A DNA stretch of 64,000 nt, taken from contig NZ_UYYD01000004.1 of assembly GCF_900625105.1 (NCBI RefSeq), forward strand, positions 1 through 64,000, read 5' to 3'. Under the pieces are notes generated by a model that was not told where the DNA came from, did not search any database, and worked only from the letters and a program-made list of their open reading frames with translations. Origin of the DNA: Agathobaculum sp. Marseille-P7918. Its GTDB lineage: Bacteria; Bacillota; Clostridia; Oscillospirales; Butyricicoccaceae. The position numbers and the translations under genes are program-made. Below, piece by piece: positions 15,420 through 22,907 of the stretch. Numbering within the stretch: position 1 is the stretch's first letter; every line of letters begins with the position of its first letter.

Positions 15420-16784
15420 TTATTTTGCCAGTTCATACATGGCAGCGGCCAGAATTTCCGCGTTTTGGAGCAGCCGCTCGGTTTCCATGTATTCGTCCGG
15501 CTTGTGCTCGCGGATCTCATCGCCCGGGAAGATCGGGCCGAACGCGACCAGATTGGGGATGGACTTGGCATAGGTGCCGCCGCCGATCGACTTGAGCACC
15601 GCCTTGTCGCCGGTCTGCTCTTCGTAAACCTTGGACAGCTTGCGGATCAGCTCGCTTTCGGGCGGCATATAGATGGCGGCCTTGTGCTTCATTTTGGTTT
15701 CGTGGAAACCGCCGAGCGAGAAAGCGCGCTCCATGCGCGGATGCGCCTCGTCATAGGTCTTGGTGACCGGATACCGCACGGACAGGGTGAGCGAAAGCGT
15801 GTCGTCGGCAAAGGCTGCAACGCCGAGGTTGACCGTCAGGTCGCCCGACAGGTCGTCGCGCATGGCGATACCCAGCGATTCGCCGCGCGTTTCCATGCCA
15901 ATGCGGTCCGCGAGGAACGCCATGCAGTCGGCCAGATCGCCTTCGAGCGGGAGCATGGTGAGCGCAAGCGCCAGACGGCCGATCGCGTTTTCGCCCTGTT
16001 CGGGGGTCGAGCCGTGGGCGGATACGCCCTCGGCTTCCACGCGGATGCCGCCGTCGATGGCCGTGACCGTCACCTTGTCCAGCGCAATTTTGCCGGCCGC
16101 CTCCGCCGGGCAGGCAAGCTCCGCCACCGCATAGGCGGGGGAGACGTTGGATGCCGTGCCGCCTTCGAAGCGGGTCAGACGGTATGCGCCGGTCTGGTTC
16201 AGCTTGCGGGCATAGGTGCAGTTCATGATGCCCTTTTCGCCGTTGATGATCGGATATTCGCCGTCCGGCGTAAAGCCCATGACCGGCACTTCGCCGCCAT
16301 GCTCAAGATACCACACCATGTCCTGACAGCCGGTCTCCTCGTTGGTGCCAAACAGGATGCGGATGCGGCGGGACGGGACGAAGCCCGCGTCCTTGAGCGC
16401 GGCCAGTGCGTACAGCGCCGCGACCGTCGGCCCCTTGTCGTCCATCGTGCCGCGGCCGTAGATGCGGCCGTTTTTGATTTCGCCCGAAAACGGTTCGGCG
16501 GCCTGCCAGCCGTCGCCCGCGGGTACAACATCCAAGTGACCAAGTACGGCGATCATTTCGTCGCCTTCGCCATATTCACACCAGCCGACACGGTTGTCCA
16601 TGTTGACCGTGCGGAAGCCCAGACGGTCGCACAGTGCGAGCGTCTCGTGCAGGCAGCGTGCCACCTCGCTGCCGAACGGTGCATCCGGCGTGGGTTCGCC
16701 TTCAACGCTCGGGATCCGGATCAGCGTGGTCAGATCCTTCAGCAGGTCATCCGCGTGCGCCCGGATATAGGTTTTGCATTCCAT
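15420..16784 (-). CDS. pepV: M20 dipeptidase, PepV type
   Basis: 454-residue cytoplasmic zinc dipeptidase. The M20 motifs are visible: GHLDVVPAG with the first zinc His and catalytic Asp, YGRGTMDDKGP with bridging Asp, GTNEETGCQD with the general-base Glu pair, and a lid domain in the middle. It hydrolyses unspecific dipeptides and fits downstream of the epimerase step, so the pair would free L-Ala and L-Glu from murein peptides. The second of two consecutive ATGs is preferred (7 bases after GGAGG). Own promoter; first gene of the unit. Confidence 0.9.
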   Translation of the reverse strand: MECKTYIRAHADDLLKDLTTLIRIPSVEGEPTPDAPFGSEVARCLHETLALCDRLGFRTVNMDNRVGWCEYGEGDEMIAVLGHLDVVPAGDGWQAAEPFSGEIKNGRIYGRGTMDDKGPTVAALYALAALKDAGFVPSRRIRILFGTNEETGCQDMVWYLEHGGEVPVMGFTPDGEYPIINGEKGIMNCTYARKLNQTGAYRLTRFEGGTASNVSPAYAVAELACPAEAAGKIALDKVTVTAIDGGIRVEAEGVSAHGSTPEQGENAIGRLALALTMLPLEGDLADCMAFLADRIGMETRGESLGIAMRDDLSGDLTVNLGVAAFADDTLSLTLSVRYPVTKTYDEAHPRMERAFSLGGFHETKMKHKAAIYMPPESELIRKLSKVYEEQTGDKAVLKSIGGGTYAKSIPNLVAFGPIFPGDEIREHKPDEYMETERLLQNAEILAAAMYELAK

Positions 16785-16825
16785 CATTTTCCCTCCTTAA
16801 CGGGTTCTGAACAATCCCATATCAT

Positions 16826-16854
16826 ATTGTACAGGATGCACGACGAATTTGCAA
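16826..16854 (-). promoter_or_regulatory. Promoter of pepV-epimerase operon
   Basis: Minus strand TTGCAA, 17 bases, TACAAT. Confidence 0.7.
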
Positions 16855-16883
16855 ATCATTCTGTGCAAATTGCTTGCAAGACC

Positions 16884-16912
16884 TTGCAAAAAAAGTGTTT
16901 TTCCTGTATACT
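16884..16912 (+). promoter_or_regulatory. Promoter of the DUF819 gene
   Basis: TTGCAA, 17 bases, TATACT; divergent from and 30 bases away from the pepV promoter. Confidence 0.7.
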
Positions 16913-16993
16913 GAAGAAACAATCCGATGTTGCGGCACACGGGAAGCCGGGACGGAGGGAAAAAAGAGAATAAAAAGTGAGGGATGAAAACAG

Positions 16994-18181
16994 ATGATTA
17001 CCAACGGCTTTACCTATATTGCGGTGTTGGTTTTCCTGGCCGCAGTGCTGGTAGGTGCGGAAAAAGTGACCAAATGGAAGTTTTTCAAGTTCGTACCGCC
17101 GGTTGTGCTGCTGTATTTGCTCACCATGTTGCTGTGTACGGTAGGCGCATGGGATATGGAGGCGACTTCGGGCGCATACAGTGCATTGAAAAACAACATT
17201 CTGTACGCAATGCTTTGCCTGATGCTGCTGCGCTGCGACATCCGCAAGGTGCTCAAACTTGGTCCGCGTATGCTGGGCGGCTTCTTTGCAGCCAGCATTT
17301 CGATCGCGATCGGTTTTATTGCAACCTATGCAATCATGAATGGCGTGCTCGGTTCCGAGGCATGGAAGGCACTCGGCGCTCTGTGCGGCAGCTGGATGGG
17401 TGGTTCGGGCAACATGGTTGCCGTGCAGGCGGCGCTCCATATTTCCGAGGCGGATATGGGCTATGCGCTGGTCATCGACTCAATCGACTATTCGGTTTGG
17501 GTCATGTTCCTGCTGTGGGCCATCACGTTTGCACCGCAGTTTAACAAATGGACCAAGGCGTCCACCACAACGCTGGACGAGGTTTGCGCTCGTCTGGAGC
17601 AGGAAATGAAGGAAGAGGACAAGCACATGAGTTTCCCCGGCCTGCTGTTCCTGATCGGCGGCGCGCTGTTGGTTTCTGCGCTTTCGCAGAATATCGGCGG
17701 TATGATTTATGATTGGACGAGTGTGATCACGGGCGGCGGCACGCCCTGGATCGACTCCGCAACCTGGACCGTGCTGGTGGTTACCGTCATCGCATTGGTC
17801 GCGGCGGTCACGCCGATTGGCAGAATTGCCGGTGCGGCGGAGCTTTCCAATGTCATGCTGTACATCGTCATCGCGCTGCTTGCTTCCCGTGCAAGCCTGC
17901 TGGAGATGACCGATGCGCCGGCGTGGATCATTTCCGGATTTATGATTCTGGCAATCCATGGTATCATTCTGGTCATCATTGCAAAGATCTTCAAGCTCGA
18001 TATGTTCACCTGCGGCGTGGCGTCGCTCGCGAACATCGGCGGCACGGCGTCCGCGCCGGTTCTGGCAGCGTCTTATTCGGGCGCGCTCGTACCGGTCGGC
18101 GTGCTGATGGCGCTGATGGGCTACATCATCGGTACCGGCGGCGGTATCCTGACGGCGAATATTATGAAACTGTTCGCCTGA
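16994..18181 (+). CDS. DUF819 (YjcL-like) integral membrane protein
   Basis: 395 residues with about ten hydrophobic segments in two similar halves. Conserved glycine-rich helix breaks, GGSGNMVAVQAAL in the first half and ANIGGTASAPVLAASY in the second, resemble inverted-repeat transporters such as the gluconate/GntT or CPA type folds. DUF819 has no proven substrate. It is divergent from the pepV-epimerase operon with paired promoters, so transport of dipeptides or murein peptides is a fair guess, not proof. Start ATG at 16994 follows a weak AGTGAGGGA. Ends at a strong terminator. Confidence 0.85.
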   Translation: MITNGFTYIAVLVFLAAVLVGAEKVTKWKFFKFVPPVVLLYLLTMLLCTVGAWDMEATSGAYSALKNNILYAMLCLMLLRCDIRKVLKLGPRMLGGFFAASISIAIGFIATYAIMNGVLGSEAWKALGALCGSWMGGSGNMVAVQAALHISEADMGYALVIDSIDYSVWVMFLLWAITFAPQFNKWTKASTTTLDEVCARLEQEMKEEDKHMSFPGLLFLIGGALLVSALSQNIGGMIYDWTSVITGGGTPWIDSATWTVLVVTVIALVAAVTPIGRIAGAAELSNVMLYIVIALLASRASLLEMTDAPAWIISGFMILAIHGIILVIIAKIFKLDMFTCGVASLANIGGTASAPVLAASYSGALVPVGVLMALMGYIIGTGGGILTANIMKLFA

Positions 18182-18194
18182 TCTTGCTTGGAAT

Positions 18195-18231
18195 AAAAAC
18201 GGCTGTCTCAGTTTTGAGACAGCCGTTTTTT
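18195..18231 (+). terminator. Terminator of the DUF819 gene
   Basis: AAAACGGCTGTCTCA, loop GTTT, TGAGACAGCCGTTTTTT. Confidence 0.9.
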
Positions 18232-18247
18232 ATGTCTTTTGCAGTTT

Positions 18248-18290
18248 TGTTGTTATAACAACAGACGATATGCGGCCAAACGGTTATACT
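18248..18290 (+). promoter_or_regulatory. Crp/Fnr-like operator plus -10 of the ferredoxin-type gene
   Basis: TGTTGTTATAACAACA (18248-18263) is a perfect 16-bp palindrome. TATACT at 18285-18290 gives an expected start at 18297, which puts the palindrome centre at -41.5, the class II activator position of Crp/Fnr regulators. No -35 hexamer is present, as expected for an activated promoter. Confidence 0.6.
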
Positions 18291-18328
18291 GGTGCCAACA
18301 AACACGGAACAAACGGAGGAATGGATCT

Positions 18329-19036
18329 ATGCTGCGGAAAATTATTGAGATCAACGAAGAAAAGTGCAATGGCTGCGGCCTGTGCGCAAGCGCGTGCCAT
18401 GAAGGCGCGATCGGCATGGTGGACGGCAAAGCAAAGCTGCTGCGCGACGACTATTGTGACGGTTTGGGCAACTGCCTGCCGGTTTGCCCGACCGGCGCGA
18501 TCACCTTTGTCGAGCGCGAAGCTGCACCCTATGACGAAGCTGCGGTGCAGGCGAATCAGCGCGCCCAGCAGGCGGCACAGCAGCCGCTGGCCTGCGGCTG
18601 CCCCGGCAGTCAGGCACGCGCCATCGAACGCACGGCGGCGTCCGCACCGGCGGCTGCTGCGCCGATGGATTCTCAGCTGCGCCAGTGGCCGGTGCAGATC
18701 AAGCTTGTGCCGGTTAACGCCCCGTATTTTGACGGCGCAAACCTGCTCGTCGCAGCGGACTGCACGGCGTATGCATATGCAAACTTCCATCAGGACTTCA
18801 TCCGGAACAAGATCACACTCATCGGCTGTCCCAAGCTGGATGAGGGCGATTACAGCGAAAAGTTGACCGAGATCATCCGCCTGAACAATATCAAGAGCGT
18901 CACGGTCGTGCGCATGGAGGTGCCGTGCTGCGGCGGCATCGAGCACGCGGTACGCACCGCCTTGCAGGCGAGCGGCAAGTTCCTGCCGTGGCAGGTGGTT
19001 GTCGTATCGACCGATGGCCACATCCTGGAACAGTAA
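18329..19036 (+). CDS. 2[4Fe-4S] ferredoxin-domain protein
   Basis: 235 residues. Near the N-terminus Cys13-x2-Cys16-x2-Cys19-x3-Cys23 binds one [4Fe-4S] cluster, and Cys43, Cys49 and Cys53-Pro supply a second site. An Ala/Gln-rich linker leads to a C-terminal domain (about 125-235) with LIGCPKLDEGDY and CCGGIEHA motifs that may bind a further metal. This family often occurs with hydroxylamine reductase (Hcp) and a Crp-like regulator in clostridia; no hcp is next to it here. Start ATG after CGGAGGA; a longer in-frame extension lies upstream of the promoter and is rejected. Electron-transfer role inferred. Confidence 0.82.
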   Translation: MLRKIIEINEEKCNGCGLCASACHEGAIGMVDGKAKLLRDDYCDGLGNCLPVCPTGAITFVEREAAPYDEAAVQANQRAQQAAQQPLACGCPGSQARAIERTAASAPAAAAPMDSQLRQWPVQIKLVPVNAPYFDGANLLVAADCTAYAYANFHQDFIRNKITLIGCPKLDEGDYSEKLTEIIRLNNIKSVTVVRMEVPCCGGIEHAVRTALQASGKFLPWQVVVVSTDGHILEQ

Positions 19037-19045
19037 AGCATAGGC

Positions 19046-19092
19046 AAACCCCTTCGTTTGTGGTACAATGGGTAACACAAACGGAGGGGTTT
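19046..19092 (+). promoter_or_regulatory. Composite hairpin/promoter/RBS before mnmM
   Basis: A 17-bp inverted repeat (arms 19046-19062 and 19076-19092, one G-U pair) closes a 13-base loop. The extended -10 TGGTACAAT spans the end of the left arm and the loop (19061-19069). The right arm holds the ribosome site GGAGGGG and runs into a T5, so the hairpin also ends the upstream transcript. Confidence 0.65.
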
Positions 19093-19096
19093 TTGT

Positions 19097-19645
19097 ATGA
19101 ATACATTGGATGTGGTGCATGATTTTCTGCGGCGGCAGGTAAAGCCGGGCGCGTTCTGCATCGACGCGACGGCGGGGAAGGGACGCGACACCGCACTGCT
19201 GTGCCGGCTGGTTGGGCCGGAAGGGCGGGTGCTGGCGTTTGACGTGCAGCAGGATGCAGTGGATCAGACACGCGCGCTGCTGGACGCCGAGGGGCTGACC
19301 GCCGAGGTGGTGCTGGACAGCCACGCCAACATGGCGCGTTACGCCGCGCCCGAAAGCGTGGACTGCATTGTGTTCAATTTCGGTCGATTGCCGGGCGGCG
19401 ACCCGAAAATCTTTACTACGGCATCGTCGTCCATCCCTGCAATCGACGCGGGACTGACTCTGCTGCGGCCGGGCGGCGTGATGGCGCTCGCGCTCTATTA
19501 CGGAAAAGAAAATGGATATGATGAGAAAAATGCCGTTTTGCAGCACTTAAAGTCGTTAAATGACCGATCGTTCACTGTTCTGGCCTGCGACTGGCTCAAT
19601 CGGAAGCACGATCCGCCGCTGCCGATTTTTCTCTGGAAAGAATAG
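19097..19645 (+). CDS. mnmM: tRNA-modifying class I SAM methyltransferase, MnmM/YtqB type
   Basis: 182-residue Rossmann methyltransferase. The SAM motif is DATAGKGRDTALL, and the subfamily motif FNFGRLPGGD matches the FNLGYLPGGD pattern of YtqB, recently shown in Bacillus to be MnmM, which methylates nm5(s2)U at the tRNA wobble position. Older annotations call it rRNA methylase. The start follows GGAGGGG by 7 bases. It has its own extended -10 promoter. Function assigned by subfamily motif. Confidence 0.83.
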   Translation: MNTLDVVHDFLRRQVKPGAFCIDATAGKGRDTALLCRLVGPEGRVLAFDVQQDAVDQTRALLDAEGLTAEVVLDSHANMARYAAPESVDCIVFNFGRLPGGDPKIFTTASSSIPAIDAGLTLLRPGGVMALALYYGKENGYDEKNAVLQHLKSLNDRSFTVLACDWLNRKHDPPLPIFLWKE

Positions 19646-19653
19646 CCGGGATA

Positions 19654-19662
19654 TGCTATAAT
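19654..19662 (+). promoter_or_regulatory. Extended -10 promoter of the zinc-ribbon pair
   Basis: TGCTATAAT, 24 bases before the first zinc-ribbon gene. Confidence 0.55.
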
Positions 19663-19685
19663 CGGCAGGTAAGGAGGGATGCATC

Positions 19686-20213
19686 ATGCCTTGGTGCCCC
19701 AAGTGTAAAGCAGAGTACCGGGAAGGGTTCACAGAGTGCAGCACCTGCCATGTGCCGCTGGTGGATACCTTGCCCGAAAAAAATGAAGTGCCGGAGCGGG
19801 AGCAGTTTGTCCTGCCGGACGGCATGGAAAAACCGATCGCGGTTTACACGGCGCAAAACCGGCTGGAAGCGGAGACGATCTGTGATATGCTGCGCGATCA
19901 CGATATCGTCGTGATCGACCGGCCGGCAGCCTTCCGGCAGATCCAGGCCTACGCCGGCGCGGATGCGCGGTTCGGCGTGGAAATCGTTGTGGATGCCAGC
20001 CAAACCGCACAGGCGCGTGCGCTGATTGACGAAATGAACCACGATCTGGCGGAACAGCCGATGGATGAGGATGCGCTGGCCCGTTTGGCGGAGGAGCAGG
20101 CGATGGAAATGCCCGAGCAGCCGATGGAGGACAATACGTCGTTCAAACTGCTGCCGGTGGTGGCGGGCATTATCGTGGTGGCGCTTGTGCTGCTGTATTT
20201 TGTGACCAACTGA
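19686..20213 (+). CDS. Zinc-ribbon protein with DUF2007-like domain and C-terminal membrane anchor
   Basis: 175 residues in three parts: an N-terminal zinc ribbon (CPKC at 4-7 and CSTC near 18-21), a central alpha/beta segment (YTAQNRLEAETICDMLRDHDI onward) like DUF2007, a putative signal-transducing or nucleotide-independent binding domain, and a C-terminal transmembrane helix (about 155-173), so the protein is tail-anchored facing the cytoplasm. Function unknown. It is followed 16 bases later by a shorter relative with the same MPWCPKC start. Confidence 0.75.
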   Translation: MPWCPKCKAEYREGFTECSTCHVPLVDTLPEKNEVPEREQFVLPDGMEKPIAVYTAQNRLEAETICDMLRDHDIVVIDRPAAFRQIQAYAGADARFGVEIVVDASQTAQARALIDEMNHDLAEQPMDEDALARLAEEQAMEMPEQPMEDNTSFKLLPVVAGIIVVALVLLYFVTN

Positions 20214-20229
20214 GAAGGAGGCGAGGCAC

Positions 20230-20469
20230 ATGCCTTGGTGTCCCAAATGCGGGGCGGAGTTTCGCAAGGGGTTTACCGTCTGCAATACCTGTCATGTGCG
20301 GCTGATCGACCATAAGCCGGACGGCACGGAGACGATCGAGGAGCTGACGCCGCCGCCCGAAGGGTGGGAGCGGGAAAGCCCGAAAAAGCAGCGTATGCTG
20401 CGCATCCTGCGCGCGCTGACCTTTGTGCTGCTGGCGCTTGCCGCCGCGCTGCTGCTGCAAAACATATAA
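20230..20469 (+). CDS. Short zinc-ribbon tail-anchored protein
   Basis: 79 residues: zinc ribbon with CPKC and CNTC, a short Pro-rich linker and one C-terminal membrane helix (about 58-77). Its first 25 residues closely match the upstream gene, but the DUF2007-like middle is absent. Probably arose by tandem duplication with loss of the central domain. Starts behind GAAGGAGG. Function unknown. Confidence 0.75.
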   Translation: MPWCPKCGAEFRKGFTVCNTCHVRLIDHKPDGTETIEELTPPPEGWERESPKKQRMLRILRALTFVLLALAAALLLQNI

Positions 20470-20503
20470 AAAAGCGTGTACGCGAAAGCGTACACGCTTT
20501 TTT
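20467..20503. terminator. Bidirectional terminator between zinc-ribbon pair and lysA
   Basis: AAAAAAGCGTGTACGC, loop GAAA, GCGTACACGCTTTTTT. Confidence 0.9.
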
Positions 20504-20510
20504 ATTTGTG

Positions 20511-21779
20511 TTACTTCAGGATATCGTCAAACAGGCCGGTGAAGTCCAGCGTTGCGAAATAATCCTTCGGGGTTTCCGCGCGGCGGATCAGCTCGACCGA
20601 GCCGTCCTCACGCAGCAGCAGTTCTGCCGAACGCAGCTTGCCGTTGTAGTTGTAGCCCATCGAGAAACCATGCGCGCCCGTATCGTGGATATAGATGTAA
20701 TCGCCGATATCGATGCGGGGCAGGTTGCGGTCGATGGCAAACTTGTCGTTGTTTTCGCACAGGCCACCGGTGACGTCATAGGTGCGGTCGTGCAGGGCGT
20801 TCTCCTTGCCCAGCACAGTGATGTGGTGGTAAGCGCCGTACATGGCGGGACGCATCAGGTTGGCCGCGCAAGCGTCCAGACCGGCGTATTCCTTGTAGGT
20901 GTGCTTGTGGTGGATGCACTTGGCAACCAGCGCACCATAAGGCCCGAGGATGAAGCGGCCCATCTCGGTGTAGATGGCAACGTCGTCCATGCCGGCCGGT
21001 GCCAGCACTTCTTCGTATGCGCGGCGCACGCCTTCGCCGATGGCCATGATGTCGTTCGGCTCCTGCCACGGCTTATACGGGATGCCGACGCCGCCGGACA
21101 AGTTGATGAACGCGATGTGCACGCCGGTTTCCTTGCGCACCTCAACCGCAAGCTTGAACAGGATGCGGGCCAGCGCCGGGTAATACTCGTTTGCCACGGT
21201 GTTGGAGGCGAGGAACGCGTGGATGCCGAAGTGCTTGACACCCTTGGTCTTCATATACTTGAACGCTTCGATCAGCTGCTCGCGGGTCATGCCGTACTTG
21301 GCTTCCTGCGGGGTGTCCATGATCTCGTTTTCGAGCACAAAGTCGCCGCCGGGATTGAAACGGCAGGACATGGTTTCCTTCCACTCGCCAACCTTGTCGT
21401 AATAGTCGAGGTGGGTGATGTCGTCAAAGTTGACGATCGCGTCAAGGTCGCTGGCCAGCTTGAAGTCCTCGTTCGGGGTGACGTTGGAGGAGAACATGAT
21501 GTCGTGGCCGGTGATGCCGCATGCCTTGCTTAGCAGCAGCTCGGTGTAGCTCGAGCAGTCGCAGCCGAAGCCTTCCTCGTGCAGCAGCTGGACCAGACGC
21601 GGGTTGGGGGTCGCCTTGACGGCAAAATACTCCTTGAAGCCCGGGTTCCACGCAAATGCCGCCTTGACCTTGCGGGCATTCTCGCGGATGGCCTTCTCGT
21701 CATAGATGTGGAACGGGGTGGGGTAGGTCTTGGTGATTTCCTGGACCTGCTCCAGAGTCAAAAAGGGTTTCTTTTCCAT
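20511..21779 (-). CDS. lysA: Diaminopimelate decarboxylase
   Basis: Fold-type III PLP decarboxylase of 422 residues making L-lysine from meso-diaminopimelate. Visible are the PLP lysine in YFAVKATPNP, GFGCDCSSYTEL, the glycine loop NLSGGVGIPY, EMGRFILGPYG and the C-terminal catalytic GGLCENNDKFA. It belongs to a clade with long insertions relative to E. coli LysA; carboxynorspermidine decarboxylase is a more distant alternative, disfavoured by the LCENND motif. Last gene of the operon putP-MBL-DUF3006-lysA, 25 bases after DUF3006. The RBS AAAGGAAAGG is loosely spaced. Confidence 0.87.
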   Translation of the reverse strand: MEKKPFLTLEQVQEITKTYPTPFHIYDEKAIRENARKVKAAFAWNPGFKEYFAVKATPNPRLVQLLHEEGFGCDCSSYTELLLSKACGITGHDIMFSSNVTPNEDFKLASDLDAIVNFDDITHLDYYDKVGEWKETMSCRFNPGGDFVLENEIMDTPQEAKYGMTREQLIEAFKYMKTKGVKHFGIHAFLASNTVANEYYPALARILFKLAVEVRKETGVHIAFINLSGGVGIPYKPWQEPNDIMAIGEGVRRAYEEVLAPAGMDDVAIYTEMGRFILGPYGALVAKCIHHKHTYKEYAGLDACAANLMRPAMYGAYHHITVLGKENALHDRTYDVTGGLCENNDKFAIDRNLPRIDIGDYIYIHDTGAHGFSMGYNYNGKLRSAELLLREDGSVELIRRAETPKDYFATLDFTGLFDDILK

Positions 21780-21804
21780 TGGTTTTCGCCTTTCCTTTTA
21801 GGAT

Positions 21805-22038
21805 TTACTCATCGGATTGCTTGCCGAGGATGCGCTCGAACCGGCGGCGCATATCGTCCTCAAGCCGTTGGGTTTCGATCTGGTCGATCTCCGCGATGCG
21901 GCCGTCCCGGATGATGACGACCATGCCTTCGCCCAGCATAGCGGGCGCGTCGGCGCGGGGGAAATTGACCATTTTTCCATCGATTTCAACAATCACATCA
22001 TCGCCTTCAAAGCGATCGACAATACCGGTCTGTTTCAT
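21805..22038 (-). CDS. DUF3006 family protein
   Basis: 77 residues, small beta-rich fold: GIVDRFEGDDVIVEIDGKMVNFPRADAP is typical of DUF3006, with an acidic/basic helical tail. These small proteins are usually encoded next to ComEC/Rec2-like metallohydrolases, as here, and may modulate or stabilise them; no activity is known. Its ATG overlaps the TGA of the metallohydrolase gene (ATGA), behind AAGGAG, so translation is coupled. A longer frame is possible but lacks an RBS. Confidence 0.78.
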   Translation of the reverse strand: MKQTGIVDRFEGDDVIVEIDGKMVNFPRADAPAMLGEGMVVIIRDGRIAEIDQIETQRLEDDMRRRFERILGKQSDE

Positions 22039-22907
22039 GCAGCATTCTCCTTGCTTGATGACGGTGGGTGAAGCGGGAGGATCACGGTGCCGCATTCTGC
22101 TGTGATGCGGACGTCATCCACCCCCGCAAGGGACAGATTTTGCAGCGTTTGCGGGTCGGGGTGGCCGAAGTCGTTGTCTACGCCGCAGGAGATGACGGCA
22201 ACGGATGGCTGTACGGCTTGCAGGAAGGCGGTCGAGGACGAGGTCGCCGCGCCATGATGGCCCACCTTGAGCACATCGCAGCGAAGCGCGGGATAGTGCG
22301 CCAGCAGCGATTGCTCGGCAGCGGCTTCGGCATCGCCCATGAAAAGGACTTCCTGCGTATCGGTCCGAAACAGCGTGATGAGCGAACGGTCGTTGAGATT
22401 GCCGTCCGGCACATCGTCTGCGGGGCCGAGAAAGGTGAGCGAAGCACCGGAATCAAAAACCAGTTCTTCGCCCGGAGTGGGAATGGTTGGTTGGACGCCC
22501 TGTGCTTCCAGCGCATCCAGCAGGTTGGAATATGCGGAGGTGGTCTGCATCTCACGGCCCATGTAGAAATGCTCGACCGGGAATGCGTCGATCACCTGCG
22601 CCATGCCGCCGATGTGGTCGGCATGCGGATGGGTGGCAACCACGGCATACAGCCGGGTGACACCGAGTTCCTCTAAGTAATGGACAACCGCGGCGCCGCT
22701 TTGCGCGGTGCCCGCGTCGATCAGCACGGCCTGCCCGCCCGAAAGCAGCAGCGCCGCGTCGCCTTGGCCGACGTCAATGAAATGCACAGCAGTGTCTTGG
22801 GTCAGTGCCGGCTGAGGGAGCAGGCGGTCGGATACCTGCACCAAACCGCTGAGCACAAGGGCCACAGCGGCCGCGCACCAGAGAACCAGCCGGAGCCTGC
22901 GTTTCAT
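22035..22907 (-). CDS. Secreted or membrane-tethered ComEC/Rec2-type metallo-beta-lactamase-fold hydrolase
   Basis: 290 residues with an N-terminal membrane/signal segment (about 6-26), then the MBL fold: FIDVGQGDAALL, the metal motif THPHADHIGG, MGDAE and GHHGAATS. This is the stand-alone form of the ComEC C-terminal domain, in which related proteins act as extracellular nucleases. It begins immediately after the putP stop codon (TAA directly followed by ATG) and overlaps DUF3006. Nuclease activity is inferred from family and topology. Confidence 0.87.
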   Translation of the reverse strand: MKRRLRLVLWCAAAVALVLSGLVQVSDRLLPQPALTQDTAVHFIDVGQGDAALLLSGGQAVLIDAGTAQSGAAVVHYLEELGVTRLYAVVATHPHADHIGGMAQVIDAFPVEHFYMGREMQTTSAYSNLLDALEAQGVQPTIPTPGEELVFDSGASLTFLGPADDVPDGNLNDRSLITLFRTDTQEVLFMGDAEAAAEQSLLAHYPALRCDVLKVGHHGAATSSSTAFLQAVQPSVAVISCGVDNDFGHPDPQTLQNLSLAGVDDVRITAECGTVILPLHPPSSSKENAA

